A stretch of DNA of 64,000 bases from Phymatolithon calcareum (taxonomy: Eukaryota > Rhodophyta > Florideophyceae > Hapalidiales), in the NCBI GenBank assembly GCA_977006965.1, contig OZ345372.1, positions 806,001 to 870,000 of the forward strand, given 5' to 3'. Of this stretch, positions 31,160-42,010 are shown piece after piece. Under the pieces are notes generated by a model. It had not been told where the DNA came from and searched no databases. It was given only the letters and a program-made list of their open reading frames with translations. The translations under genes were made by a program, and so were the position numbers. Position 1 is the stretch's first letter. Every line of letters starts with the position of its first letter.

Positions 31160-32065
31160 AACTGGTATTTGGGGAGAATTGTAAGAAGTTGAGAGACAGG
31201 GCGTATGTTTAGTTATCAATAGAATGCTTCGTGCGGTAGCCTGGGTTATGCCCTCCGCTCGTGGGTAAAAATCGACAAGAAGACAACGGGTAGCGACTTA
31301 AGACTTTATGTTCTATCTAAGACGCTAAATAATCGTTTCTTTGACATAAGTATATACGCTGTTATATCCATAATAATTTTTTTAAAAAAAAGATACAAGA
31401 ACGGCATGTACAAAAGCCAGAGAGCGCGCAACCCCACAACTTCAATTTGCGTTAAGTCCTAGCTAACAATCACGCGCTTCCCGCACCGTCCTGTGCATAG
31501 GCCCATAATTTGCAAACATTCGTCAGTTTTTCATGTACAGCCGTTGAGTCGGGTAACAAAAAATTTCAACCACGGGAATCCTCATTCTTCTCGTGATCGT
31601 TGCGATATCTTTACGAGGGGAATAATCGGTAGGACGACAGACAACACCGCCTTCAGATGTTGCACTCAATCCAGAAAGACATACATGTTGCACACAGTTG
31701 TGTACAATAGAGACTCTCTATTGTACACAACCCCCTTGTCTGACTGAATACTGCACAGCGCGATTAGGGAAACTAGTTACACCGATGTGTCGTTACATTA
31801 TTCAAATGGACGACTCTTCGCCATGTTCCCAGCAGTACTGAGTATACTCTTACCGACAGGCTTTGTACAGAGCCTGATCAGCAATTGGCCGCTCTCAGAT
31901 AAACAGCCCTAGACGCATTAGACCCGCAACGATCGGACACACTCCAAGGTGCGACCAATTATGTTACCGCGTCTGACGCGAGTAGAATAAATCACGCAGA
32001 CGGTGCTGCAAAAAACGGACTCCCAAAACTTTACGACACTTGCGCTTTCCCATTCGCCCTCTAAT
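31160..32065. other. Intergenic between convergent PRPS and glutaredoxin genes
   Basis: No gene is recognised. A palindrome at 31695-31729 lies near the middle. Confidence 0.5.
31695..31729. repeat. Perfect 17-bp inverted repeat, 1-nt spacer
   Basis: GTTGTGTACAATAGAGA and its exact complement are separated by one C. It sits between two convergent 3' ends. Confidence 0.88.
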
Positions 32066-32494
32066 TTACTCCTCCTGTACCTTCGCTTTCACCGCACCCG
32101 CCTCTTCCAGCGCCTCCTTGAGCTCCCCAGATCGCGCCATATCGGTCATGATATCCGATCCTCCGATAAACTCGCCCTTGATATACAGCTGCGGGATGGT
32201 CGGCCATTCCGAATGCACCTTGATCCCCTGACGCAATCTTTCATCGCCCAGCACATCATGCGTCTCATACTCCGCGCGGCATGCTTCCAGCGCTTGCACG
32301 GCCTTCCAGGAGAATCCGCACTGCGGCGCGGCTGGTGTGCCCTTCATGTAGAGTACAACGGCGGATCGGGACAATTGCTGTTCGATTACGGAGCTAACGT
32401 CTGCAACTCCCTTCACGACGCGTCCGAAATCTGCATGTGTACACAATCCGCGCGCGTGCGCTAATGCCCGCGCAATTGATCGTGTGGCGGCCAT
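32066..32494 (-). CDS. GRX5: Monothiol glutaredoxin (CGFS type), probably mitochondrial
   Basis: 142 aa from the ATG at 32494; an upstream open extension lacks an ATG. The motif PQCGFS (Cys59) is the CGFS active site of monothiol glutaredoxins, which bind a glutathione-coordinated [2Fe-2S] cluster and hand it to apo-proteins. Supporting residues are MKGTPAAPQCGFS, the WPTIPQLYIKGEFIGGSDI block (cis-Pro and the GG-D glutathione site) and the preceding Lys in YMKG. The N-terminus MAATRSIARALAHARGLC is Arg-rich and amphipathic, as in mitochondrial presequences. Length fits yeast Grx5 and GLRX5. A plastid GrxS14-like role is the alternative. Confidence 0.93.
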   Translation of the reverse strand: MAATRSIARALAHARGLCTHADFGRVVKGVADVSSVIEQQLSRSAVVLYMKGTPAAPQCGFSWKAVQALEACRAEYETHDVLGDERLRQGIKVHSEWPTIPQLYIKGEFIGGSDIMTDMARSGELKEALEEAGAVKAKVQEE

Positions 32495-32658
32495 CGAAAC
32501 GGACTTCGAATAAAGGGTCGCCGGTATACCTCGCGCGCGCGAAAATCTGTTTCTTCGCCGAGAGTTTCCCTGTGATGCAGGTCCGGTGTCTGGCCCTTCT
32601 AGGACTGATCGGACCACAAATGGAATAGCTTACAGTTTAATTGTTTCTTACGACACCA

Positions 32659-32700
32659 GGACACAACTCCTGTCTTATATATAAGACAGGAGTTGTGTCC
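32659..32700. repeat. Perfect 42-bp palindrome
   Basis: The axis lies between 32679 and 32680 in TTATATATAA. All 21 pairs match. It lies 165 bp upstream of the glutaredoxin start codon. Confidence 0.9.
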
Positions 32701-33233
32701 AGCTATAGCTGTATCACATAGCTCATCGCGAACACGAGCTCTATGGAGGGCATCTGACCCAGGTCTGAGCAAACAGTCTCCCTTTTTTCATTTCTACCAG
32801 TATGTTCCTCTTTGCACTAGCCGTCGTGATTTTCACCAGATAGAGGGTGCGCGTTAGGAGATTTCTAAAGGCGACATTGACAGTGATGCCTTTGTATTGT
32901 GAGTGTCAGTAGCCAATTCAAGAGAGATGCGGTCTGCTTTACTAGTGATATACAATAATAACGCTTTACAGGAAAAGTTGTGCATGATTAGAAGTATGAG
33001 CCTGCTCGCTTTCTCAAAGTCAAAATGCAATCGGCTACAGTATGTACATGCGTCGAAAATACAAAAGTAGACCCGTGCGGTTATGTACAAACACGCTCCC
33101 TGGGATACAATGCAGCCAAACATCAAGCCAGGAAACAATCTGGGAATCCAGAGACAGAGAAATTGCGCCTCCTTGGCAATCGTGGGGTGCTTAAGCTGTT
33201 GCTAGTTGCGCGTACATCTTTAGCAAATGATCA
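32701..33233. other. Intergenic, no recognisable gene
   Basis: Short frames only; it contains the 3' flank of the Sds3-like gene. Confidence 0.4.
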
Positions 33234-34079
33234 TTACTTTGGCAAGCGTTCGTTCCGTAATTTTCCGGTGGGGTCATGCTTCATCAGCAACCGGCCATTC
33301 TTGAGCTGTGAGACGAACAGACGATGTTGAGAATTTTCTCCAACACGAATAGTAATTTCCCTGAGATTAATTGCCAAAATGGGACCATGATACTTAGGCA
33401 AGCTGCCCGGCTTACTTGCGGTGTACACGGCGATAGTATCGCCCTTCTCGAAGATATCATCATGAAAATGGAGAATTCCACGCGAGGTGTGCACCCTTTC
33501 ATTAGGCGAGATAAACGTGTCGGCCATCGGCTGAAACGCGCTACTCCCAGCCGTGGCCCCGACAGGCATAGCACGCGTTCGCGCCACATCGACGGCGCGC
33601 ATGGCTGCCGCAAGATCGGAGTTCACCTCATCTGGAGATAATGCTAGTCGGAGCACACCCTGTCGCTCAAGGTGGCCGACAAACCCGGCGGCCGCGGCCT
33701 TCCGGACGACGTTTGTACGCGCCGTGGAGCGACGACGCTTGTGAGAGGCGCGCGGACGCAGAGTGTCAACGCGGCGACGAACAATGCCGTTCACGGCCAG
33801 CATTTGCTGGCGTAACTCGGCTTTGGCGGCGGCGAACTCCGCATGTGCCGTCTGCGCGTCCAGTGTTGCGCGGGCGCGGATGTCAGCGCGACGGTACTCT
33901 CGTGCATCCTCGGCGATTTTGAGACGCTCTGTGCGCACACGGGCTAGCTCGACGAGCTCGGCCGCCAAGTCCGGGTGCGTGAGGTCGAGGATCGCCTCGC
34001 GCTCGTCGCGAAGAGCGACGAGCTTTGCCGCGAGTTCGGCATCGCGCTCCGCGTCAAATGGAGACACTTCCGGGGCCAT
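33234..34079 (-). CDS. Sds3/BRMS1-like subunit of a Sin3-HDAC complex
   Basis: 281 aa from the ATG at 34079. Residues about 5-110 form a long charged coiled coil (RDAELAAKLVALRDERE ... LRQQMLAVNGIVRRRVD), the dimer and Sin3-binding region of the family. A basic linker with HKRRRSTAR follows, then LSPDEVNSDLAAAMRAVDVA. The C-terminal 75 residues (FEKGDTIAVYTAS ... YHGPILAINLREITIRVGEN ... HRLFVSQLKNGRLLM) match the capped-Tudor-like tail of SUDS3/BRMS1, where KGxxIxVxS, ISxIxxxEIxV and IxxxQLxxGrxxI alternate. The expected role is scaffolding histone deacetylase at chromatin. Confidence 0.78.
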   Translation of the reverse strand: MAPEVSPFDAERDAELAAKLVALRDEREAILDLTHPDLAAELVELARVRTERLKIAEDAREYRRADIRARATLDAQTAHAEFAAAKAELRQQMLAVNGIVRRRVDTLRPRASHKRRRSTARTNVVRKAAAAGFVGHLERQGVLRLALSPDEVNSDLAAAMRAVDVARTRAMPVGATAGSSAFQPMADTFISPNERVHTSRGILHFHDDIFEKGDTIAVYTASKPGSLPKYHGPILAINLREITIRVGENSQHRLFVSQLKNGRLLMKHDPTGKLRNERLPK

Positions 34080-34778
34080 GTTGAGACGGTTAAGGAGGTT
34101 GGGGAAGCAAAGCAATGGAACGGTGGGAGGAGGTAAGAGTTCCGGGAGGTCTGGGACGGCGCAGGTCGCTCCAGCAGCGGTGAGTTGATGCAACGTTGGC
34201 CGAAGGAGGATCGATGGAGAATTGATGGAGAATTGATGAGACAGGAGCATCGAAAGATGTTCGTTTTATTGTTTTTGAACGCATGTCTTGAACACCAATG
34301 CCACGTGTGCTTGCCACGCTTATGGAAATAGGGACATTTCTGATTTTCAATTATATAAAATTTATGGTTTGTTGGACATGCTGTATCCACGGAGCGCACG
34401 TAAAGTTATGAGCTGACAACTTACACATAAGGTCTCGTTGAAGGCATCCCTGTTGTTCTTGCTTGCATCCTTGAGCGTCATTTTAAGATTCCTCTGGTTA
34501 AGGTATTCTACGATAACCAAGCATCAGTTGTATTTTGCAACTCCTGAAGTCGCAACACGCTCCTAAGCAACATTCGCAACGTTATTTATTCGGACTTCTG
34601 AAGCGTACAGCAATATCCTTCTTCTCAAGAAATTGCACTGATGCGCAACCACTCACATTCCTTTTTCCCTTTCTCCACTATGCAATCTCACTTCTCCATA
34701 GTTGCCGCCTGACCACAGATTTGCATAAGCTCCTAGAAACTTTGAGTAATAATGGAATTGGAATGCGGACGTGACGCA
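34080..34778. other. Intergenic, no recognisable gene
   Basis: This is the 5' flank of the Sds3-like gene. A frame continues upstream of its ATG but lacks family similarity. Confidence 0.4.
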
Positions 34779-35087
34779 TTACAATGCATGCACCACACTA
34801 TCCTTCTCGCAATGCAGAACGCCATTGATTCCAAGAAGCACATCGCACGTTCCTTCGTCTCCAGCAACAACAATGACACGAACCGCCTCATGCGCATGCA
34901 TAACATATCCATTCCATGAATGATCAGCGCTTTTAGCGCGCTCCGCCAAGCTGCGCGCGAGCGTGGCGCCAGTAACACGACCGTCATATGCGGCAATGTA
35001 TCTTCCATGTTCCTCCGCAGAGGTGATTGAAATGAACAAAGCAATCGCGCAGAGCATAAGCGGCTCCATTGTAAAGAGGGATGGCAT
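34779..35087 (-). CDS. Hypothetical small secreted protein
   Basis: 102 aa (or 96 aa from the second ATG at 35069). The N-terminus MEPLMLCAIALFISITSAEE is a textbook signal peptide with cleavage likely after TSA. The mature part of about 75 residues (HGRYIAAYDGRVTGATLARS ...) has two cysteines and is not low complexity. No family is recognised. The coding status rests on the signal peptide and the clean frame only. Confidence 0.4.
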   Translation of the reverse strand: MPSLFTMEPLMLCAIALFISITSAEEHGRYIAAYDGRVTGATLARSLAERAKSADHSWNGYVMHAHEAVRVIVVAGDEGTCDVLLGINGVLHCEKDSVVHAL

Positions 35088-36174
35088 TTCGATTTGCGCC
35101 TTGGATCATTTACCAAAGCGTCCCGCCGATAGTTCCGGCTAGAAGCATAGCCGCTGACTGGGGCTGGCGCGTCGCCGGAGCAACACTCCCAAATCCATGA
35201 CACTGTCGGTGCATCAGGACAGGTCCAACCGTCACCTACGAGTGGGCAGAGCTGACACTATCGGCGGTCGTTGGTGCTGCGGCACAACCGACAATGTCCG
35301 ATTTGGTTCCAAGGATGGGGTCCGTTGGATATCAACTAGCTGACAATCGGAAATGTCAGAACATCATGTTACATGATGTAATGCAAAGGGTACCACGAAT
35401 TTCTCCGCCGAAAATGTTTTCAAACTATTTTAGCTTTCTCGTAGTTACCAAGATTCTACTCAAATTGACCAATAAAATAATTCCATTATGCCTAATTTTA
35501 GAAAAGAGTTCGACTTTTTCGGATCTCGCCTTCCATTTCACGAAATGCTCTCTGACGCAACAAAATGCATTACAGCGCACAACTGCGTGCTACAGTGTGC
35601 AATGGCTAAGTACCCAAAATCTCGATTTTTATGAAACCACGTGAAGAAACAATAGGATTCAACGACGCATGCTCTATCATACGTCAAACGCTATCTCCAC
35701 CGGCAGCACGTGACATTTGCGTGCCCCCACCATTGTGCACTTGCCGTGGTATGGATATCGGGGTTTTCACCCTCGATAAGATTTGGCACTCGGTCTTCTC
35801 TCATCAGTTTTCACCCCGCTGTCGGCCCGAAAATCAGATGCCGGGGCAACCCCTGCCGCGGATCTGGGGCACTACCGGGACGCAATCGAGTGCGTTACCT
35901 GCAATCCACGAGCTCATGTCTCCAATACAGCGAATCGGAGTTGATCCACTGAGTTGTCGACAAGGCCATTGGTACACATGCGGCATGCAAATTTGCAGCG
36001 GGGCGTATGCCACGACCGGCAGTTGCATCTCGAATGCAAGTCTACGATCAAAGACCGACCCGTTCTCGATGCGGGGCATGGGGTGGACCACTTTCCCAGG
36101 ATCTCTGCATCAGACCGGCTACACAGTTTGCCTGCGCCATCCTGACCGAGGTACTGCTGCGAGAGCAGCAGGCA
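35088..36174. other. Upstream region of the bZIP gene
   Basis: No gene is recognised. The bZIP frame stays open upstream to about 36007, so a longer N-terminus is possible, but the added residues are not convincing. Confidence 0.4.
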
Positions 36175-36921
36175 ATGGCTGAGGACGGATTCGAGGCGCT
36201 TGACGAGGCCGCAGTCGCCGGCGCGCACGGGCTTGGCTGGGGCCACGCCCCACTCTTATCCCCTGTCGACATTCTTTCCATTGACGACTTCCAGCGCTTT
36301 TCAGAGATTGACGTTTTTCTCAAACCTCCCATGCAGACTCCTGCCGACCCTGTTGCCCTCCGTGAGGCCCTGTTCATGGCTAGACCGGTACCGGTCGCCC
36401 CGGCACCGCCGTCGGCGGGACCACCAATGGAGACACCGACATTGGATGTAAAGCCGGCGCAGCGCGGAAGGGCAAAACCAGGCTCTCCTCCACGTCGGAA
36501 AGGCGCCGTGCGGAAGAAGGGTGCAGCTAGGAAGCAGACGAGGGCGAACGAAGCTCTTGAGTATGGCTCTTTGGCAGATATTGCCGGTACAACGGCGGCA
36601 CGCTCGAGACAGATGAATGAAGAGGAGAGAAGAGTCATGCTGCATAAACGGAGACTGAGAAATCGGGCGTCTGCAGCAAGGTCCAGGGAGAAGAGGTGCC
36701 GTACCATTACGGAGCTTGGGAAGGAGATTAGCGGATTGCTTGAACGAACGACTAAGGTTACGGAGGAATGCATGGCGGTAAAGAAGGAGAATGAAGCTCT
36801 GAGGATGCACAATGAGGTACTGACAGAAGAGAACGTGGCTATTAAGGAGAGGATTGAAAGACTTCTCACAGAGAAACAAACACTGGAGAAGGAACACAAT
36901 CTGCTCCGGGAGATGAAATAA
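36175..36921 (+). CDS. bZIP transcription factor
   Basis: 248 aa from the ATG at 36175 (MAEDGFEALDEAAVAG). The C-terminal 100 residues hold a canonical bZIP. The basic region LHKRRLRNRASAARSREKR (about 155-173) contains the NxxAAxxSR invariant motif. A heptad zipper follows (ITELGKEISGLLERT ... MHNEVLTEENVAIKERIERL) over eight or more heptads, unusually long. The N-terminal half is acidic then Pro-rich (VAPAPPSAGPPMETP), typical of an activation region, with a basic GRAKPGSPPRRKG stretch that may aid nuclear import. The DNA target is presumably an ACGT-core element. The partner is unknown. Confidence 0.93.
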   Translation: MAEDGFEALDEAAVAGAHGLGWGHAPLLSPVDILSIDDFQRFSEIDVFLKPPMQTPADPVALREALFMARPVPVAPAPPSAGPPMETPTLDVKPAQRGRAKPGSPPRRKGAVRKKGAARKQTRANEALEYGSLADIAGTTAARSRQMNEEERRVMLHKRRLRNRASAARSREKRCRTITELGKEISGLLERTTKVTEECMAVKKENEALRMHNEVLTEENVAIKERIERLLTEKQTLEKEHNLLREMK

Positions 36922-39900
36922 GGGGTTCGGCCACGAAGGGGATGTGGGCGAAATGATTCTCTTTTGGGAAAGATTGAGACCTGTATTAGTACCTGTGTCC
37001 GCTTATTCACCTGTGTTTATCTTGTCCATGCGTTCCAAAGAGTACGCTGTATAATTTGTACTGTTGCCGTAAGTCGCTCCCTCGTGTCGAGGTGTATCGC
37101 TTTTTGGGACCTCTTTCCTTCTGAACGGTTAGTAACGTGCCGAAGGCACTGATCGCAAGCTGAGTGCCCGTCTTCCGTCCTCGTCTCCTGCTGGCACTAT
37201 GCTGCGTCTGCGAACGGCGTTTCTGTTATGCGGGAACAAGCTTGCTTGTTTTGTAGTTAATATTGTCATTGTCCTTGCCAATGTGTCCTGGACTAAGCAA
37301 GGTTCCGCTGTCTGCGAGACAAGGCTTTCTTGTAACATTGTGGATAGTGTTGAGCCTGCCCTGGGATAAGGGCTAGTATGTAACATAGGCCATGTAAGGT
37401 TCGCTCTACAATGGGGTGGGGTAGGGATTGTAAAACCAGGTTATACTGTTCACGAAGCGAAACCCAGTGCGTATATCTCATGCACAGTGGCATCTAGTGA
37501 GTAATGATTCCATATCTCAAAGCTACTGTCAAGGACGGCAGGTACTGCCCGCGCGGTGAGAAAGCAAGGCGTTTTGTACTAGCAACATGGTTGCAGAAAA
37601 AGCGAGATCTCTTATTGGCAAAAATACTCGTTTCCATAAACAAGAATTTTTTGAGGATAACTCCCTCATTTCGAGGTGCTGGTTCCATTCGTGCAGCTCC
37701 CTTTCCTATTGGGACGCAGCTAATCTTATAATGGTTAGAACTGTTTCTCACTTTTCTCACGTAACGCAACGTTATCGATCTGGTATCTGATATGTTATTT
37801 TCCTCCTTGCAGTCCACGTGACATCTCTAGTTCATGGACAGCATTTCAGAAGAGAGTACTGTATTCTATAGCCACATATTTGCAAAGAAGTACTAGTCAG
37901 GCCCGTTGCTACATCTGTCAAATGTTAGCACTTAAGTTTCTAGCGTTTTTTTTAAAAAAACCTATATTGCTAACACCTGAATTTCTGACCTTAGCTTGGT
38001 GTGTTAAGCTACGCACTCAAAAACTGTTGTTACCTTGTCGAAAATACTTGCAAATATACAATATGTGTAATCACTGGTACAGAGATTTAACGTAAAAGAC
38101 TTGATAGCCAGACATTAGACAAGCGTTGATGCTGCAATTAGCGCATCACATTCTAGCCAGCTTTGTTTTCAACTCAGACGCCTAATTGCAATTGTCGGTT
38201 TAGATTCTTGTCACACGCCGAGTTGCAATGGGCGACACGTGTGGACTACAACTAACGTATGTAACCATGTCCCCATTTCTAATAACGTTAAATAACGATG
38301 AAAATGATTGCTTTTATAAGGTTAAAATAACTAATAACCATTGTATAGAAATCAATAAATGTTTTTAGCGTGCTGCCGTAATCTACCCAATTGAATTCTC
38401 TCTATCACCTTAAAATAGCCTGATTTTTAACAACACTATTTTTCAAACTATTTTTGATTTCATGTCCGGATCCGGAAAATGAAAAACATGGTGAGGAATA
38501 GAGATGGACAAACCTCAAAAGTCTCGTGAGTGCGAGGACATGGAGAATGGACCACCGAGGACCCTTGGATTTTTGTTATCGAGAGGGCCTTCAGAGGTCC
38601 TTGCGCGGCCCAGAGGACCATAATCGACGTATTCAACACAGTTTTCATACCCACGTCTCATGCGCGGTATTAAATTTTGGGGCGGGCTCGTTTAGGGCAT
38701 AGTTTTTCATGCCCCTTTGCAGTATGGCAGGCAGACAGCCTCTCAAGGAGATGAGCCATTGAGGTTTATCCATCTCTATTTCAGAAACTAAAAATAGTTT
38801 TTGTCCCCGTAATCGATTGGAGCTTCTGCCGATGGGACCGGGAGCCACGCAAATGTGTCATTTCTCAGAGGATGCTACCTCCGAAGCCTCGGTTTGGTAA
38901 ACTAAGGAGTTGTCCTTCTTTGCCGGGTCAGATCTACAATTGCCCCTTTCTGAGCACACATCTAAACTTACTTGGTTGCCTAAACCGACATTGCGCAAGG
39001 GCTTTCTGACCAGTGCACCACGCGAGAGAGTATTGCCGATTTGCAAAGCGCATGGGACTACCTGGGCTGCAACAGGATATGATGTCTGACCGGGTCGCGT
39101 TAGAGAAAAGCTGTTCCCCAAATACAGACGCCGACATCCCACAAGATGAGTGTCATGTGTGGCGAGCTCAATGCCAACACGAGCCCGTTGCTACCAACGA
39201 CAGTGATCTCTACCATCACAGCAAAGATAATGTTGCAATCAAGGCTCACTCATTGGGTGTCGACCGGTTGATATCAGGTAAGATTTGGTGACGCCGTTCA
39301 ATTGAACTCATGAGATTGAATGCTGTCCCTTATTCTTTACGAAAAGTCTAGGTAAGGGGAATGCCCCTAGTTATTCACCCTTTATGTCTAGGATAACTGT
39401 TGCCTGCCGTTTTCGAATTCCGCAACACAAGCTTGATCGGCTGACGAATGCCCAGACGGTTGATGTGTTGTGATTTGTTGTTCGGTGATGCGTCTCTCCT
39501 AGTGCCTCCACCCGGTCAAGTGGTAAAACTGATCCGGGGGATGTGTATCATAGATGTGCTCCAGGGAAGGTCCCGAGTTCGAATCCCGGGTGTGTCTGTT
39601 ATCGTAAAGAGTCCGATGCAGTTTTTAGCAGGAACCTAATAGGTAGAGGGAACGCGTAGAGAGTGTACAAGAGTTGCCAACTTACTCTGAAAAAGGGGTA
39701 CGGGGCACGACAATAAAATCTTCAAATTACGCTCCTATTGCCCAACAATGGATGCGTTGGTAACTTTTAAATAAAAACTCCCACTTCTTCTTCTATTGCC
39801 TAACACTCCGTACATAATGTGCCTCAAGCTCAACATATGCGCAATCTTTCATCAACTACTGCATATGTATTATGAGACTGACAGTACAGCATCTGCGAAA

Positions 39901-40842
39901 AGGAAAATGGCCGAGTACACCGATGCGAGCTCGATATCCCAGTCGTTTTTAGATGTCATGAACCACCCTATCGCATCCATATTCCGTACAACTTCCCCTA
40001 TTGGACTAGCAATCAGAAGATTGAAACAACTCCATCCAAGCAGGATGCCCAGTAAGAATGGAAAGAAGACGAGGAAATATAATATAACGAATGCTTATTC
40101 CCCTATGGGGCTATCTAGCAGTGCTTTTTATTTTTCCTCTACTTAGATTTCGGCAGGGCTTTAATCCTGATAGCTAATTGTAAGCACGCTTCTTCTCTAC
40201 CTGCCGCTCGTCTTTAGACGATTCCACCCGAAGCATCTGCGGTATCCCATCGCTTACATATTCCCTGCATTTCGCCTGCAAAACGTTCCCAAATGTTACT
40301 TGGTGCTGATGCAATAGGCCATTTGAGATAATAAATCGGATTGTGGAGTTCAAAACGTTAATCTAACGACAGAACTTACCCTAGAGCAACTTCTCATCGT
40401 TCTAAAGTTGGAGTATCTATACGGGTCTCGCCCTGCACAGATCTTCTACCATTTTGCCATGCACTCTTCCGATGAATTGCCGGTTGAGAGGCAGCCCGAC
40501 CAGAACAACGAAAAATTTAGGATTAGGTGCCCCACTGACTTCTTGACGCCATATGAGCACACCTTGCACACTGGGTCGTAGAGTAGCGGTTCGTCCTCGC
40601 TGTGTCCGTGGTGAAAGCATGCCACAATCGGACAGAAATTCACTATGAGCTGGTGGAGTACTGTCCATACCCTTAGTCCAGCTATCCGCTCATTCCTATT
40701 TTAAACCTTTGAAAACGTTGCCACCCTGTTGCATACAATATTCACAACAAACGTCCCTACCTGTTGCTGATGCGACATATCATTTCTAATGAAATATCAA
40801 GGGTCCCAGCTAAGGTCAAAACATACGGTAGCTATCAAATCT
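36922..40842. other. Gene-poor 3.9 kb region
   Basis: Frames on both strands are short. Those at 37500-37730, 38858-39142 and 39796-40146 were read and not recognised. The stretch is AT-rich (38-38.5 kb especially). A tRNA-like segment lies at about 39510-39592. Confidence 0.4.
39510..39592 (+). other. tRNA-derived segment, probably a pseudo-tRNA or SINE head
   Basis: GTCAAGTGGTAAAACTG resembles a Pol III A box. GAGTTCGAATCCC is an almost canonical B box / T-loop with four of five stem pairs. Acceptor and anticodon stems cannot be formed convincingly, so it is not a working tRNA gene. Confidence 0.4.
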
Positions 40843-41591
40843 AACAAGGGCAGGAACGCCTAAAGAAGACAAGGACCGCCGTGTATGAGTTACGCGTATT
40901 GGGAGTGTTCAAGAAAGGACTTACCATCCAGAAATGCAGACAGATATACAAGGCATTAATACAGACTCGCTGGGAGTACGCAATGCACTTATCACCATGG
41001 ACAAAAAACGTACAGGATGCCGACAATGAAATAGAGCAAACGTTCTCCAGCCAAGTTTTGGGGCCAGTAGCTCGAGGAAGGACTTACAGACTCCGCCTCA
41101 TGTACCGGATCCAAATCGCCAGACAACGATGGGAAATCTTAGCCTTCAAAATGCGAGAACGGAAAAAAGCGATAGAAAGTGCCTATCGCAACGAACCGCC
41201 GGAAGGCAAGAACATGCAAGAGGGGCATTGTACAAGGAAAGATATCGCCGCGATGGAGATTAGGGAACCGTTTGGAGAAGCGGTAAAGCAAATCCAAGCA
41301 AACCAGTCTGCGTACACGCTTCGGTCAAAAATTTTGCCAATGGAAAGTGTCCGCCCTGAATCGAAGAGAAAGAGGAAGATCCCATATGATAGGACAAGAG
41401 AATTGCCAGCAATCCGCAAGTTCCACAAGGTGAAACACAGGCAACTCGCAGTAAATCTGCGGCAGATTTCCACAGGTGCCCACAGCAAGCACGGCAGAAA
41501 GAGACTGGACACAGAAAAAGCTCTGGATGAGCTTTTACTATTCAGCAGGACCCTCATAGAATGCATGCAGAACGAAGTAGGCCTATACTGA
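40843..41591 (+). pseudogene. Retroelement-like ORF (reverse-transcriptase C-terminal region)
   Basis: A single frame runs from a TAA at about 40841 to the stop at 41591. It starts LKKTRTAVYELRVLGVFKKG, then LTIQKCRQIYKALIQTRWEYAMHLSPW. The pattern (leading L-x-x-x-G, then C-x-x-x-Y-x-A-L-x-x-x-x-x-E-Y) resembles the post-palm region of non-LTR reverse transcriptases. It differs in sequence from the LINE family at 13.6 and 25 kb. The rest is Lys/Arg-rich and unassigned. The 5' part of any RT is missing. It could also be an unrelated hypothetical protein starting at the GTG or ATG near 40881. Confidence 0.5.
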
Positions 41592-42010
41592 AGGCCAGGT
41601 ACGAACAGTTGAGTTCACGACTATACAGGAGGAGATAGGATTATCTGAAATACTAAGTTTTTCCGTCCGTTCTTCTGCGATGCGTTTCCGTGAGCTACAC
41701 CAAGGTAGGTAGTAACTGAGGAAGCCTTGAGGCTTCTAAATAAACTTGGATTAAAAATGAGGTAGGAACGAAAGGCCCAGGAGACCTAGTGTGCGGTATA
41801 GTAGTGCTAGCGTAACTCATACTAATACTCTTCCGGTTGTACTCTTTGACCGCCGAAGTCAGGAAAGTCCGACCGTTTCATCGGATACAACCCGGATTTG
41901 TTCGACTGGCATACTGGAATATGTTGATCATGGCCGTACAAATGTACAGTATCACCGTCGAAAGTGCCAGTGATCCCCAGAGGGTACTGATGCCCTCGAC
42001 GATGTAATGA
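41592..42010. other. Intergenic, possible 3' end of a retroelement
   Basis: The AT-rich AAATAAACTTGG block near 41740 may mark the 3' end of the preceding element. Any guide-RNA-like sequence of the adjacent Fanzor locus would be expected near the 42010 side, but none is recognisable. Confidence 0.35.

Noticed and set aside
33234-34250. 338-aa form of the Sds3-like protein
   Set aside because: The extra 57 N-terminal residues are Pro/Leu-rich and not family-like. The ATG at 34079 precedes the coiled coil directly.
37938-37970. Inverted T7/A7 run as a meaningful hairpin
   Set aside because: Homopolymer runs pair by composition alone in this AT-rich stretch.
39510-39592. Functional tRNA gene
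   Set aside because: A-box and B-box-like blocks exist, but acceptor and anticodon stems do not form.
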